From JASJBU01 sp963797085 (lineage in GTDB: Bacteria > Pseudomonadota > Gammaproteobacteria > Chromatiales > Chromatiaceae), in NCBI GenBank assembly GCA_963797085.1, contig CAWCOA010000026.1:248001-312000 (forward strand): a DNA stretch of 64,000 nt, in the 5' to 3' direction. The translations under genes were made by a program, and so were the position numbers. The stretch's first letter is position 1, and each line of letters opens with the position of its first letter. Below the pieces are notes generated by a model, which saw only the letters and a program-made list of their open reading frames with translations, ran no database searches and was not told the origin of the DNA. This document shows, piece after piece, positions 16,939-25,944 of the stretch.

Positions 16939-16963
16939 ATGTACATTCTATTTGTACATTATA
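16939..16963 (-). promoter_or_regulatory. Operator and -10 box of the toxin-antitoxin operon
   Basis: ATGTACA at 16939 and TGTACAT ending at 16959 form a perfect 7-bp inverted repeat with a 7-bp spacer. On the minus strand TATAAT (16963-16958) overlaps its edge, so a bound antitoxin would block RNA polymerase. The -35 region is weak. Confidence 0.65.
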
Positions 16964-17004
16964 AGAGAGCTTACTCACAAAAACATCACATTTATTACAC
17001 ACAT

Positions 17005-17032
17005 AAAAAACGGGGCCCGAAGGCCCCGTTTT
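17005..17032. terminator. Terminator downstream of the porin gene
   Basis: Stem CGGGGCC / GGCCCCG with a CGAA tetraloop, flanked by AAAAAA on one side and TTTT on the other. It lies 27 bp after the porin stop and would also work for transcription from the other side. Confidence 0.85.
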
Positions 17033-17058
17033 AGCTTCTGAATGGTCTGGAAAGACGC

Positions 17059-18162
17059 TTAGAAGGTGTGGTTCACGCCCACGCTGACGATTTGCAGATC
17101 ACCGTCATCAAAGCCAGTGGCTTCGATCGTGGAGTCATGATACAGCACATACATCTGGCTGCGCTTGCTCAAGTTGTAATCATAACCCAGGCTGAAACCA
17201 GAGCCGGTAACATCAGTCACGCTGTCTTCCCAGTCGAAGTAGGTGCCCTTGATTTCGCCCATACCGAGAGTGACGGCGCCAGAGATATTCCAGCGGTCGA
17301 CATCTGACCAATCATTACCAGCAACCGTATCGATGGCTTCGTTCTCGTACACGGCTGCGACCTTCCATGCACCGGCATCATAGCCGCCGCCCAGACGCCA
17401 CTGACTGTGATCACCCGGCTCGGCGGTGACGTTCAACAGATCGGTCTCGCCATCGGCTGCCTCGTAGGCGGCAGCCAAATAGATACCACCATTCTCGTAC
17501 ATACCTGCCAGCGAGTAGGCATCAGCCAGGCTATTGGCTTCGCTGTTCTCACCAGGAATCACGGCACCGGTCAGGGTCAGGCCCGACCAGTTGGGGGAGA
17601 CATAGGCGATGGTGCCGTCGGCACGGCGGTCAGAGAAATCAGCAGCATGCCTGTAGCCATACTGTGAATAGTTAACGTTTTGATAACCGATTTCGCCGTT
17701 AAAGTCGGCAGAGGTATCAGCGAAGTAGTCCAGTCTGCCGGTGGACATCTTCATGGGGGTGTCATGACGGCCAATCAGCACGGTACCAAAGTTACCAGCC
17801 AAGCCGACATAGGCATTACGAGCAGAGATTGGATTATCAGGGCTGAACTCATCACTCTGACTACCGGCGATATCAACACCAAATTCCATTTTATAGATAC
17901 CCTTCAGGCCATTACCCAGATCTTCAGAACCTTTGATACCCAAACGGGAGGCGTGGGACTTGATAGCGAACTGGCTGTCATCGCGGACGCTCGCAGCATC
18001 CCTATCTGTAAGGTCATCAAAGGCCTGGTCAAAGAGGTTGCCAGCACCATAATCTTCATAATCTACAGACATACGAACCTTACCGTAAACGACAGCGTCG
18101 GCCATGACGGCAACAGGGGCAACCAGTGCAGCGGCGATTGCCAGAGAAAGGATTTTTTTCAT
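17059..18162 (-). CDS. Outer-membrane porin, Gram-negative trimeric type
   Basis: A 367-residue beta-barrel porin with a signal peptide (MKKILSLAIAAALVAPVAVMADA). VVYGKVRMSVDYED is the usual first strand of this family, and ASRLGIKGSEDLGNGLKGIYKMEFG with VGLAGNFGTVLIGRHDTPMK marks loop 3. The protein ends in HTF, the terminal Phe needed for BAM recognition. TTGGAG lies nine bases before the ATG. It is a single-gene unit with its own promoter and terminator. The solute preference cannot be inferred. Confidence 0.93.
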   Translation of the reverse strand: MKKILSLAIAAALVAPVAVMADAVVYGKVRMSVDYEDYGAGNLFDQAFDDLTDRDAASVRDDSQFAIKSHASRLGIKGSEDLGNGLKGIYKMEFGVDIAGSQSDEFSPDNPISARNAYVGLAGNFGTVLIGRHDTPMKMSTGRLDYFADTSADFNGEIGYQNVNYSQYGYRHAADFSDRRADGTIAYVSPNWSGLTLTGAVIPGENSEANSLADAYSLAGMYENGGIYLAAAYEAADGETDLLNVTAEPGDHSQWRLGGGYDAGAWKVAAVYENEAIDTVAGNDWSDVDRWNISGAVTLGMGEIKGTYFDWEDSVTDVTGSGFSLGYDYNLSKRSQMYVLYHDSTIEATGFDDGDLQIVSVGVNHTF

Positions 18163-18217
18163 TGCGTTAACTCCAAGAAATGAAAGAGATGTTGTTTAAA
18201 AATTGACTACGAGGTGA

Positions 18218-18247
18218 ATATTAGTCAAATCAGTACTGTGATTGCAA
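18218..18247 (-). promoter_or_regulatory. Probable porin promoter
   Basis: On the minus strand TTGCAA (18247-18242), 18 bases, then TAATAT (18223-18218). This leaves an untranslated leader of about 50 nt before the porin ATG. Confidence 0.45.
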
Positions 18248-18581
18248 GTCTTTTTAGCAAAAAAAACACACTGCAAAAAACGTTGTTTTATTAGCAACAA
18301 TCCATAATTGGACACAAGTCACTGAACTACAAATACAATTAGTTACGCAACATAACTAGAAAACTTCTTGGTAAATATTCCAGTCGTACCCAGCCAGCTG
18401 AGCGATAGTGTCTCGCTTAAATCAAACTTACAATCAGCTAAACAACAACTGGAGATTATTATAAATAAATTATCATTAAAATCAATTATATTACATGTAT
18501 TATTCAACAAAACAATAGAATTAAACAACCCAACAATCTGGATTATACGTATAAATTAAAACAATTGAAATCTGCCGGAGA
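18248..18581. other. AT-rich intergenic region
   Basis: These 334 bases between the porin promoter and the 3' end of amgK are strongly AT-rich. The short frames present lack ribosome binding sites and recognisable composition. I see no RNA gene. Confidence 0.5.
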
Positions 18582-19565
18582 TTAACCCAGCTTGGGCATT
18601 ATCCGTTTTTGTATCATTTCACCCAGTTTCACCAACTCGGGATAGACACCCATCAGATCGGTGATGTAGTGAAGCGTACGAGGAATGTCCCGAAGGTAAC
18701 CCGGCTTGCCGTCGCGCTGATTGAGACGGGCGAAGATTCCGCTGGCCTTGAGGTGACGCTGCACCCCCATCAGATCAAACCAGCGCAGGAACTGGTCTTC
18801 GTGTTCCTTTTGCAGCACACCGGACTGTACCGCCAGCTCGAAATAACCCAGCACCCAGGCCTCCACCTGTGCTCTGGGCCAACTGATATAGCAGTCCCGC
18901 AGCAGGGAGACCAGGTCGTAGGTGACTGGGCCCAGTACCGCATCCTGAAAATCGAGAATGCCCGGGTTGTGCTTTTCTGTGACCATCAAATTACGGGAAT
19001 GATAGTCTCGATGCACGCAGACCCGCGGCTGCTGCAATGCACTGTCTGCCAGAAAGGCGAAGGTCTGGTCTAGCATGGCGTTCTCGGTTGCGGACAATTT
19101 CAGCCCGATCTGCCTGCCCAGCAACCAGTCACGAAACAGCTCCATCTCCTGCATCAGGAGAGCACGGTCATAGTCGGGCAGTTGCTCCCGTGGACCGCAG
19201 GCTTGAATAGTGACCAATGCACCCAGGGCATCGCCGTAGAGCCGATCCACATTCGATTCATTGAGCTGATCCAGATACAAAACGGAACCAAGATCCCCCA
19301 GCAAGAGATAACCCTGCTGAAGCTCTCGGGCATGGATATGCGGCACGTTGAGACCGATAGATTCGAAAGCATCTGCCATGCGTATAAAAGGTGAGGTATC
19401 CTCTTTCTCTGGCGGTGCATCCATCGCAACATAGCTATTGCCAGCCACAGCAACACGAAAATATCGACGAAAACTGGCATCGCCCGATGCAGGCTCAAGG
19501 GACATTCCTTCCATTCCAGGTAAAGAAGCAAGCCAGGCTTTCAGCTGTTTGATGCGTTCAGGCAT
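18582..19565 (-). CDS. amgK: AmgK-type sugar kinase (aminoglycoside phosphotransferase fold)
   Basis: A 327-residue kinase of the aminoglycoside phosphotransferase family. Its position divergent from lptD identifies it as AmgK, the anomeric N-acetylmuramate/N-acetylglucosamine kinase of the peptidoglycan recycling shortcut. The catalytic loop is CVHRDYHSRNLMV and the metal-binding motif is GILDFQDAVLGP. The N-terminal SGDASFRRYFRV is typical of this group. In many relatives murU, the next enzyme of the pathway, follows directly. Here an AT-rich gap follows instead. The exact substrate is inferred from family and position. Confidence 0.85.
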   Translation of the reverse strand: MPERIKQLKAWLASLPGMEGMSLEPASGDASFRRYFRVAVAGNSYVAMDAPPEKEDTSPFIRMADAFESIGLNVPHIHARELQQGYLLLGDLGSVLYLDQLNESNVDRLYGDALGALVTIQACGPREQLPDYDRALLMQEMELFRDWLLGRQIGLKLSATENAMLDQTFAFLADSALQQPRVCVHRDYHSRNLMVTEKHNPGILDFQDAVLGPVTYDLVSLLRDCYISWPRAQVEAWVLGYFELAVQSGVLQKEHEDQFLRWFDLMGVQRHLKASGIFARLNQRDGKPGYLRDIPRTLHYITDLMGVYPELVKLGEMIQKRIMPKLG

Positions 19566-19859
19566 GAGGAAGCTATCAATCGGTCAGAAAAAACAGCAGG
19601 TAAGTATATTAGAGAATAGCGATGAATCACAGACCCACCACCTTGCATGACAGGAAATATCAGTGACCAACCAGATCACCGATTGAAGATCAGCTGATTC
19701 TATGAGATTTTTACGGCCCATATACATACAGAAGACCGCATGGGCATCAAAGAGTCACCGGATATTCAGAAAAAACCCTGGGCCCCTGACAATTTACAGG
19801 CTCCAGAGCCTCGCTCTCTCATTATATTTATAGTCGAGTTAACAATCATTCCCACAAAC

Positions 19860-22169
19860 ATGACAAGGCTGACTCGAACCTATCTGATACTCCTCTGCCT
19901 ATTTTTTACAGCCTCGTCGCTGTTTGCTGCAGAGCCTGGCGGTCAGAGTCAGCGCCTGGATATGGGCCTCGATTGGGGTCAATGTGTAACAGGTTGTGCC
20001 AGTGATGTGGACGCAGGATGCGCAGAAGCTGCCGCCGAACAGATAATCCCAACCGGCCGACCTGGGTTTATCTACCTGGAGGCCGATAATGCAGAACTCG
20101 ATCGACAACAGGATGAACTACTGCTGAGCGGTGACAGCGCATTGCGAAAAGACGGCACCTATCTCGAGGCAGAGCAGATCATCTATCACCCGCAACCCAA
20201 CAGCGCGGATCTGACTCAGGACATTTATCTCGAACAACCGGGCTATCGGCTGACTGCCGACGAAGGACAATTCGAACTGGACGATCATAGCGGCTGGCTG
20301 TCGAACGTTGAATTCCGCCTCACGGAAAGCCAGTCGCGGGGCACTGCAGAGCGGGCCGAAATGCTCTCTAAAAGCAAATCCCGCTATACGGATGCAAGAT
20401 TCACCACCTGCCCGCCCGGCAACCACGACTGGTCCATCGGCGCCAGCGAATTGGAGCTCGACAGGGAATCTGGCTGGGGTAACGCCTATCATGCGGTCTT
20501 ACGCTTCGGCAGCCTGCCGGTATTTTACAGCCCCTATTTCAGCTTCCCGATCGACGACCGACGCAAGAGCGGTTTTCTACTCCCTTCCTGGGGCTCCTCA
20601 AAGGATCTGGGAACTGAATTTTCGATCCCCTACTATCTGAATCTCGCCCCTGACTATGACGCCACCATCACCCCGCGCTGGATGAGCGAACGCGGCCTGA
20701 TGCTGGGCACAGAGCTGCGCTTCCTAACGGAGCGTCAGCGCGGTAGCCTGAGCGGTGAGATATTGAACGATAAGGTCGAAAGTGATGATCACGACAGCCA
20801 ACGCAGCGCCATCAAACTGCTGCACAACAGCCAACCCTTCAAGGGACTGAGCACGCGTATCGACTACACAGAAGTCAGCGACATGGATTACCTGGATGAT
20901 TTCAGCAGCGGACTGGAGAACAGCAGCACCCGGCACCTGGAGAGAATCGGCGAAATCACTTATCAAAGAGGCGACTGGCGGCTGAATGGGCGAGTACAGG
21001 ATTTCCAGACCGTGGATAAGAGCCTCGCCCCAACCAGTTATCCATACAGCCTGCTGCCCAGGCTGGGCATCAGTTACAATACACTATTTGATCGGTATAA
21101 CGCCGATTTGAGTGTGGATAACGAATACACTTATTTTGATCATGACACCTTACGGACCGGTCAGCGCATTCGCCTGTTGCCGTCAGCCGGCCTGAGATTG
21201 AGCCGCCCCTGGGGTTATCTGTCACCCCGCCTGACCCTGCACCATGCGGAATACCGGCTTGACGATACCGACCCAACAGCCGAAGACAGTCCATCGTTTA
21301 ATGTGCCGACTCTCAGCCTGGACAGCGGCCTGGTGTTCGAACGGGACAGCAGTTGGTTCGGCACATCCGCCACACAGACCCTGGAGCCGCGCCTCTATTA
21401 TCTATACGCCCCCTACGAGGAGCAGAGTGATGCGCCTGACTTCGATACCGCGGACCTGGAACTCAGCTTCACAAATCTGTTCAAAGAGAATCGCTTTACC
21501 GGCGGCGACCGGGTAGGAGATGCCAATCAACTGGCGCTGGGCATCACCAGTCGCTGGCTGGAGAACGACACCGGCCTGGAACGCCTGCGCACCAGTATTG
21601 GCCAGATTTTCTATTTCCAGGATCGAGAAGTACAACTCACCGGGGAGACCGAAGAGCAGTCCGAATCAGCGGTCGTAGCGGAGCTGAGCGCCAGACTGGG
21701 CGCCAACTGGCGCACTTCACTCAACCTGCGCTGGGATCCGCAACTCGATGAAACACAGATCGACAAGGGACGCATTGGCATTCACTATCGTACATCGGAT
21801 CAGCAACTGTTCAATGTCAGTTACAACTTCAGCGATCCGGGCGATGACGCGAGTAAGATCGAAGACATTGATCTCTCCTTCTACTGGCAGATCGGACACC
21901 GCTATACCCTGCTCGGGGATTGGAAGCACTCACTGTTTCACAAGCGGGATCTGAATCGCGTGCTTGGGCTTGGCTATAGCGGACGCTGCTGCTGGTCGCT
22001 GACGGCGGTCTACCAGGAATATATCAATGAAACAGATCTCGATGCGAACATTGACCAGGAAGCGGACACCCGTTTTATGTTACAACTAGAACTCCGGGGC
22101 CTGGGTTTTCTGGGCAAGGACATCCGGCAAACCCTCAAAGAGTCCATCTACGGCTATCGACCCGAGTAA
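19860..22169 (+). CDS. lptD: LPS assembly protein LptD
   Basis: Outer-membrane barrel that, with LptE, inserts lipopolysaccharide into the outer leaflet. The product is 769 residues from the ATG at 19860, which starts a clear signal peptide (LTRTYLILLCLFFTASSLFAA). An upstream in-frame ATG at 19740 would bury it. The N-terminal OstA jellyroll runs from about residue 60 to 190 (YLEADNAELDRQQDELLLSG) and the barrel follows. The disulfide cysteines are present: QCVTGC near the mature N-terminus, TTCPPGNHDW near residue 180, and adjacent CysCys in GYSGRCCWSL near the C-terminus. surA follows after 17 bp, as expected. Confidence 0.95.
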   Translation: MTRLTRTYLILLCLFFTASSLFAAEPGGQSQRLDMGLDWGQCVTGCASDVDAGCAEAAAEQIIPTGRPGFIYLEADNAELDRQQDELLLSGDSALRKDGTYLEAEQIIYHPQPNSADLTQDIYLEQPGYRLTADEGQFELDDHSGWLSNVEFRLTESQSRGTAERAEMLSKSKSRYTDARFTTCPPGNHDWSIGASELELDRESGWGNAYHAVLRFGSLPVFYSPYFSFPIDDRRKSGFLLPSWGSSKDLGTEFSIPYYLNLAPDYDATITPRWMSERGLMLGTELRFLTERQRGSLSGEILNDKVESDDHDSQRSAIKLLHNSQPFKGLSTRIDYTEVSDMDYLDDFSSGLENSSTRHLERIGEITYQRGDWRLNGRVQDFQTVDKSLAPTSYPYSLLPRLGISYNTLFDRYNADLSVDNEYTYFDHDTLRTGQRIRLLPSAGLRLSRPWGYLSPRLTLHHAEYRLDDTDPTAEDSPSFNVPTLSLDSGLVFERDSSWFGTSATQTLEPRLYYLYAPYEEQSDAPDFDTADLELSFTNLFKENRFTGGDRVGDANQLALGITSRWLENDTGLERLRTSIGQIFYFQDREVQLTGETEEQSESAVVAELSARLGANWRTSLNLRWDPQLDETQIDKGRIGIHYRTSDQQLFNVSYNFSDPGDDASKIEDIDLSFYWQIGHRYTLLGDWKHSLFHKRDLNRVLGLGYSGRCCWSLTAVYQEYINETDLDANIDQEADTRFMLQLELRGLGFLGKDIRQTLKESIYGYRPE

Positions 22170-22186
22170 TCATCCTAGGCGAATCC

Positions 22187-23494
22187 ATGCATAACCACCT
22201 GACCCCGCTAAAACGCATATTTATCCTGCTGCTATTCAGTCTCAGCCTGGCGGCTGAAGCCGCTGTTACCGACCTTGACCGTATCGTCGCAGTGGTCAAT
22301 GAAGACATCATCGCCGCCAGTGAACTCAACAGCAAGACCCGGGAATTGGCGATCCAACTCAGGGAGAAGGGCAATACCCTGCCGCCGATCGAGATCCTGC
22401 AGGCCCAGGTGCTGGAGCGCATGATCGCCAAACGCCTGCAGTTACAGACCGCCAAACGCCTGGGGCTGACCGTAGACGACAGCACACTCACCAAGGCGAT
22501 TGCGAATATTGCCCGGCGCAACAAGATCACCCTGCTGCAGCTAAAGGAGGTCCTGGAGGCGGACGGCATCAGCTTCACCCTGTTTCGCGAACAGCTGCGG
22601 GAAGATATCCTGATCAACCGCCTGAAACAGAAGGAGGTGATCAACCGCATCGTGATCACCGAGCAGGATGTGCGCAATTATCTGGCCCGGGAAACCGGCA
22701 GCAGCCGCCAGCGCTCTGCAGTGCACCTGCTGCACATCCTGATTGCGACTCCGGAGGGAGCGGCTCCTGAAGATGTGCAGGCGGCCAAACAAAAAGCCGA
22801 ACAACTGGCCATGGAGATCCGCCAGGGCGCCGACTTCAGCGACATTGCGATCCGCGAATCAGATGGTCAGCAGGCCCTGGATGGGGGTGACCTGGGCTGG
22901 ATCGAGACCTCCCGCATCCCCTCCCTGTTCACCAAGGTGGTGGACGAGATGGAAGATGGCGCCATCAGTGACCCGGTCCGCAACGCCTCCGGCTTCCATA
23001 TCATCAAACTGATGGAGACCCAGGGTACCCGGCGCATGATGATCTCTCAGACCAACGCTCGGCATATCCTCATCAACACCAACGAAATCGTCTCCGACTC
23101 GGAAGCCCGACACCACCTGGAAACGCTGCGTGAACGCATCGTCGGGGGCGAATCCTTCGAAAGTCTCGCACGCTCCCACTCAGATGATAAGGCATCGGCG
23201 ATCAAGGGCGGCGATCTGGGCTGGACCAGCCCCGGTGACATGGTCCCACTGTTTGAAGAAGAGATGAATGGCCTTGCCCCTCAGCAAGTCAGCCAGCCGT
23301 TCAAAACCCAGTTCGGCTGGCACATCGTACAGGTGCTGGGACGCCGTGAACATGACAATACCGAAGAGGCGATGAAGAACGCAGCGCGCAGCGCCATCCG
23401 CAAGCAGAAATCGGAAGAGGCCACCGAATTATGGCTGCGCCGCCTGCGGGACGAGGCGTATGTAGAGCTGCGCCTGGATCAGGATGAGTTGTGA
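22187..23494 (+). CDS. surA: Periplasmic chaperone and peptidyl-prolyl isomerase SurA
   Basis: Periplasmic chaperone for outer-membrane barrels such as LptD, 435 residues. A signal peptide (IFILLLFSLSLAAEAA) precedes VTDLDRIVAVVNEDIIAASEL, the start of the chaperone domain. Two parvulin domains follow: one near 180-280 (VHLLHILIATPEG, GGDLGWI) and one near 290-390 (ARHILINTNEI, GGDLGWTSPGDMVP, FGWHIVQVL). It lies 17 bp after lptD, and its stop overlaps the GTG of pdxA. Confidence 0.95.
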   Translation: MHNHLTPLKRIFILLLFSLSLAAEAAVTDLDRIVAVVNEDIIAASELNSKTRELAIQLREKGNTLPPIEILQAQVLERMIAKRLQLQTAKRLGLTVDDSTLTKAIANIARRNKITLLQLKEVLEADGISFTLFREQLREDILINRLKQKEVINRIVITEQDVRNYLARETGSSRQRSAVHLLHILIATPEGAAPEDVQAAKQKAEQLAMEIRQGADFSDIAIRESDGQQALDGGDLGWIETSRIPSLFTKVVDEMEDGAISDPVRNASGFHIIKLMETQGTRRMMISQTNARHILINTNEIVSDSEARHHLETLRERIVGGESFESLARSHSDDKASAIKGGDLGWTSPGDMVPLFEEEMNGLAPQQVSQPFKTQFGWHIVQVLGRREHDNTEEAMKNAARSAIRKQKSEEATELWLRRLRDEAYVELRLDQDEL

Positions 23495-24495
23495 TCCTTG
23501 CCCTGACTCCCGGGGAGCCGGCCGGCATCGGTCCCGACCTCTGTGTCATGCTCGCGCAACAGCCAATGGCGGCGCAACGGGTCGCCATCGCCGACCCGGA
23601 ACTGTTACAGCGGCGCGCCGACATGCTGGGGCTGCCGCTCACCCTGATTTCCTTCCAACCGGATAACCAGGGATCTACCCTGCAGCCTGGCAGCCTGCAC
23701 GTTCTGCCCGTTAAACTGCGGGAGCAGGAGGTCTGCGGAACACTCAACAGGGCAAATGCGGAATATGTGCTGGAGAGCCTGAGAATCGCCACCGAGGGCT
23801 GCCTGCATGGCACCTTCGATGCCCTGGTGACCGGACCGGTGCATAAAGGCATTATCAACCAGAGCGGTCTGCCCTTTACCGGCCATACCGAGTTTCTGGC
23901 TGATCTTTGCCGGGATGAAGGCGCGACCCCGGTCATGATGCTCGCCACGGAAGGCCTGCGGGTTGCCCTGGTCACCACCCATCTGCCGCTTGCAGAAGTC
24001 AGCAGGCAGATCACTCCCGAACGGCTGGAGCGAGTCATCCGCATACTCCACCAGGACCTGCAGAAACACTTCGGAATTCAACAGCCTCGCATCCTGGTCA
24101 GTGGCCTGAACCCGCATGCCGGAGAGACGGGTCACCTGGGCAGAGAGGAGATCGAGGTCATCGAGCCGGTGCTGGAACGGTTGCGGCAGGAGGGAATGCA
24201 GCTCACCGGCCCCTTGCCGGCAGATACCCTGTTTACCCCTAATTATCTACAACTGGCCGATGCCGTCCTGGCCATGTACCACGACCAGGGATTACCGGTA
24301 TTGAAACACCTGGGGTTTGGCCGCGCGGTGAATATCACCCTTGGTTTGCCGATTATTCGTACCTCGGTGGATCATGGTACTGCACTTGAATTGGCCGGTA
24401 GTGGCAGCGCCCAGAGCAGCAGCCTGGAGCTTGCGGTAAAGACCGCGATGCAGATGGTTGCTGCCCGTGACTCAGCAAAGCTTGGGTTGCGCTGA
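23491..24495 (+). CDS. pdxA: 4-hydroxythreonine-4-phosphate dehydrogenase
   Basis: Pyridoxal phosphate synthesis enzyme, 334 residues, zinc-dependent and NAD-linked. It starts with GTG in a GTGA overlap with surA, giving the standard LALTPGEPAGIGPDL N-terminus. Metal and substrate motifs are TGPVHKGIINQSG and FTGHTEFLA near 130, LNPHAGETGHLG near 205, and YHDQGLPVLKHLGFG near 265. In many gammaproteobacteria the operon continues with ksgA-apaG-apaH. Here it ends and pmbA converges from the other strand. Confidence 0.95.
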   Translation: MILALTPGEPAGIGPDLCVMLAQQPMAAQRVAIADPELLQRRADMLGLPLTLISFQPDNQGSTLQPGSLHVLPVKLREQEVCGTLNRANAEYVLESLRIATEGCLHGTFDALVTGPVHKGIINQSGLPFTGHTEFLADLCRDEGATPVMMLATEGLRVALVTTHLPLAEVSRQITPERLERVIRILHQDLQKHFGIQQPRILVSGLNPHAGETGHLGREEIEVIEPVLERLRQEGMQLTGPLPADTLFTPNYLQLADAVLAMYHDQGLPVLKHLGFGRAVNITLGLPIIRTSVDHGTALELAGSGSAQSSSLELAVKTAMQMVAARDSAKLGLR

Positions 24496-24608
24496 GGCAG
24501 AGTCCACATCCTGCAACTTCGATCGCTAACCCAGCAGTCTGATCCGGAAATTTCATCCATATACCTGATGATCCTGCCGAGATCCTCGTTCAGAGGTGGC
24601 ATTTCTGG

Positions 24609-25944
24609 TTAATCCCCCGCAATCATCATGCGATCGACCAGCCAGGAGCCGGTCTGTACACTGGTGCGAGTCTCGATATCAGTACCGACCTCGAGCAGCC
24701 CCATGAATATGTCCTTGAGATTGCCGGCAATGGTGATCTCTTCCACCGGGTATTGAATCTCGCCATTTTCAACCCAGAATCCGGCAGCTCCGCGGGAGTA
24801 ATCACCCGTGACGTTGTTGACGCCCTGCCCCATCAATTCAGTCACCAGCAGACCGGTATCCATCTTCTGCAGCAGACCCTCCCGGCTCAGTTCACCGGAA
24901 TCGATGCGTAGATTGCGTACCCCGCCGCCATTGTGCGTGGTCTGCATGCCCAGTTTACGGGCCGAATAGCTGTCGAGCACATAACTGCTCAACACACCGT
25001 TGCTGATGAAATCCTGCTTACGGGTGGCCACACCCTCGCTATCGAAAGAAGAGCTGCCTAGCCCCCTGTGCAACAGAGGATCTTCGTAGATATGAACAAA
25101 CTCGGGGAATACCGGTTTATGCAGCTGGTCGAGCAGGAAACTGGACTTTCGATATAGCGCCGAACCACGAATGGCGCCGACGAAACTGCGCAATAACCCG
25201 ACCGCCACATCGGCCTGAAACAGGACCGGCGCCTGCCGGGTGGAAAGCTTGCGGGCATTGAGGCGCGCCAGGGTGCGCTCTGCGGCCATCCGGCCGACTT
25301 TTTCGGGGGCCTCAAGCATCTCACCGATACGCGACAGGGTATACCAGTAATCCCGCTGCATGCTCTCGCCATCCTTACCCACTACCGCACAGCTCAGGCT
25401 GTGGCGGGAGGATGGATAACCGCCAATGAATCCGTGCGAGTTGCCATACACGTGCAGGCCGTTATGGGTACTGAGACTGGCGCCTTCTGAATTAACAATG
25501 CGCGGGTCGCGCTCGCGGGCGATCCTCTCGCACTCAGTGGCCATCTCTATGCCCTCGCCAACCTCCAGCGCCCAGGGGTGATAAAGATCCAGATCCGGGG
25601 TCTCGCTAGCCATCAGATCCGCATCCGCCAGACCGGCGCAATCGTCAGTCGGAGGTATAGCGGGCAAAATTGCATGCTGCCCGCACAGTCTCTTTGATCG
25701 CTTCGGGACTCAGGTCCGAGGTGCTGGCTGAGCCTTTCTGCTGACCAAAATAGACTGTCACTCCCAAACCGTTATCTCGGGTATATTCGATGGTTTCCGG
25801 TTCGCCCATTCGCACACTGAGCGAAAATCCGGCATCGCTGCTGACTCCCGCCTCCGCCGCACTGGCGCCCTGTTTCCTGGCCTCGTCCAGCAATTCGCTG
25901 ACCAGCCGTTCGAGAGACGCCTCACGTTGCTTTATGTTCTCCAT
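24609..25944 (-). pseudogene. pmbA: pmbA/tldE metalloprotease-like gene split by a one-base insertion
   Basis: PmbA (TldE) partners TldD in a complex involved in peptide and microcin maturation and CcdA degradation. The 5' piece (25944-25645) ends NFARYTSD then TGA. The 3' piece, in the neighbouring frame up to 24609, continues DDCAGLADADLM, exactly where E. coli PmbA reads ARYTSPDPCAGVAD. Deleting one base in GACTGAC near 25645 gives 444 residues, against 450 in E. coli. Downstream sequence is intact, including VTELMGQGVNNVTGDYSRG and FWVENGEIQYPVEEITIAGN. The start ATG overlaps the tldD stop by one base. Either a recent lesion or a sequencing error. Confidence 0.85.

Noticed and set aside
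18163..18581. Small AT-rich frames between the porin and amgK
   Set aside because: There is no ribosome binding site, biased composition and no recognisable motif.
19740..19859. Earlier start for lptD
   Set aside because: It would put 40 residues in front of a clear signal peptide, and the ATG at 19860 fits the family.
20007..20023. GGACGCAGGATGCGCAG in lptD as another GGA-loop hairpin
   Set aside because: The stem is imperfect and the bases encode a conserved part of LptD (VDAGCAEA).
23301..24044. Arg/Ser-rich frame of 247 codons antisense to surA and pdxA
   Set aside because: A GC-driven shadow frame opposite conserved enzymes.
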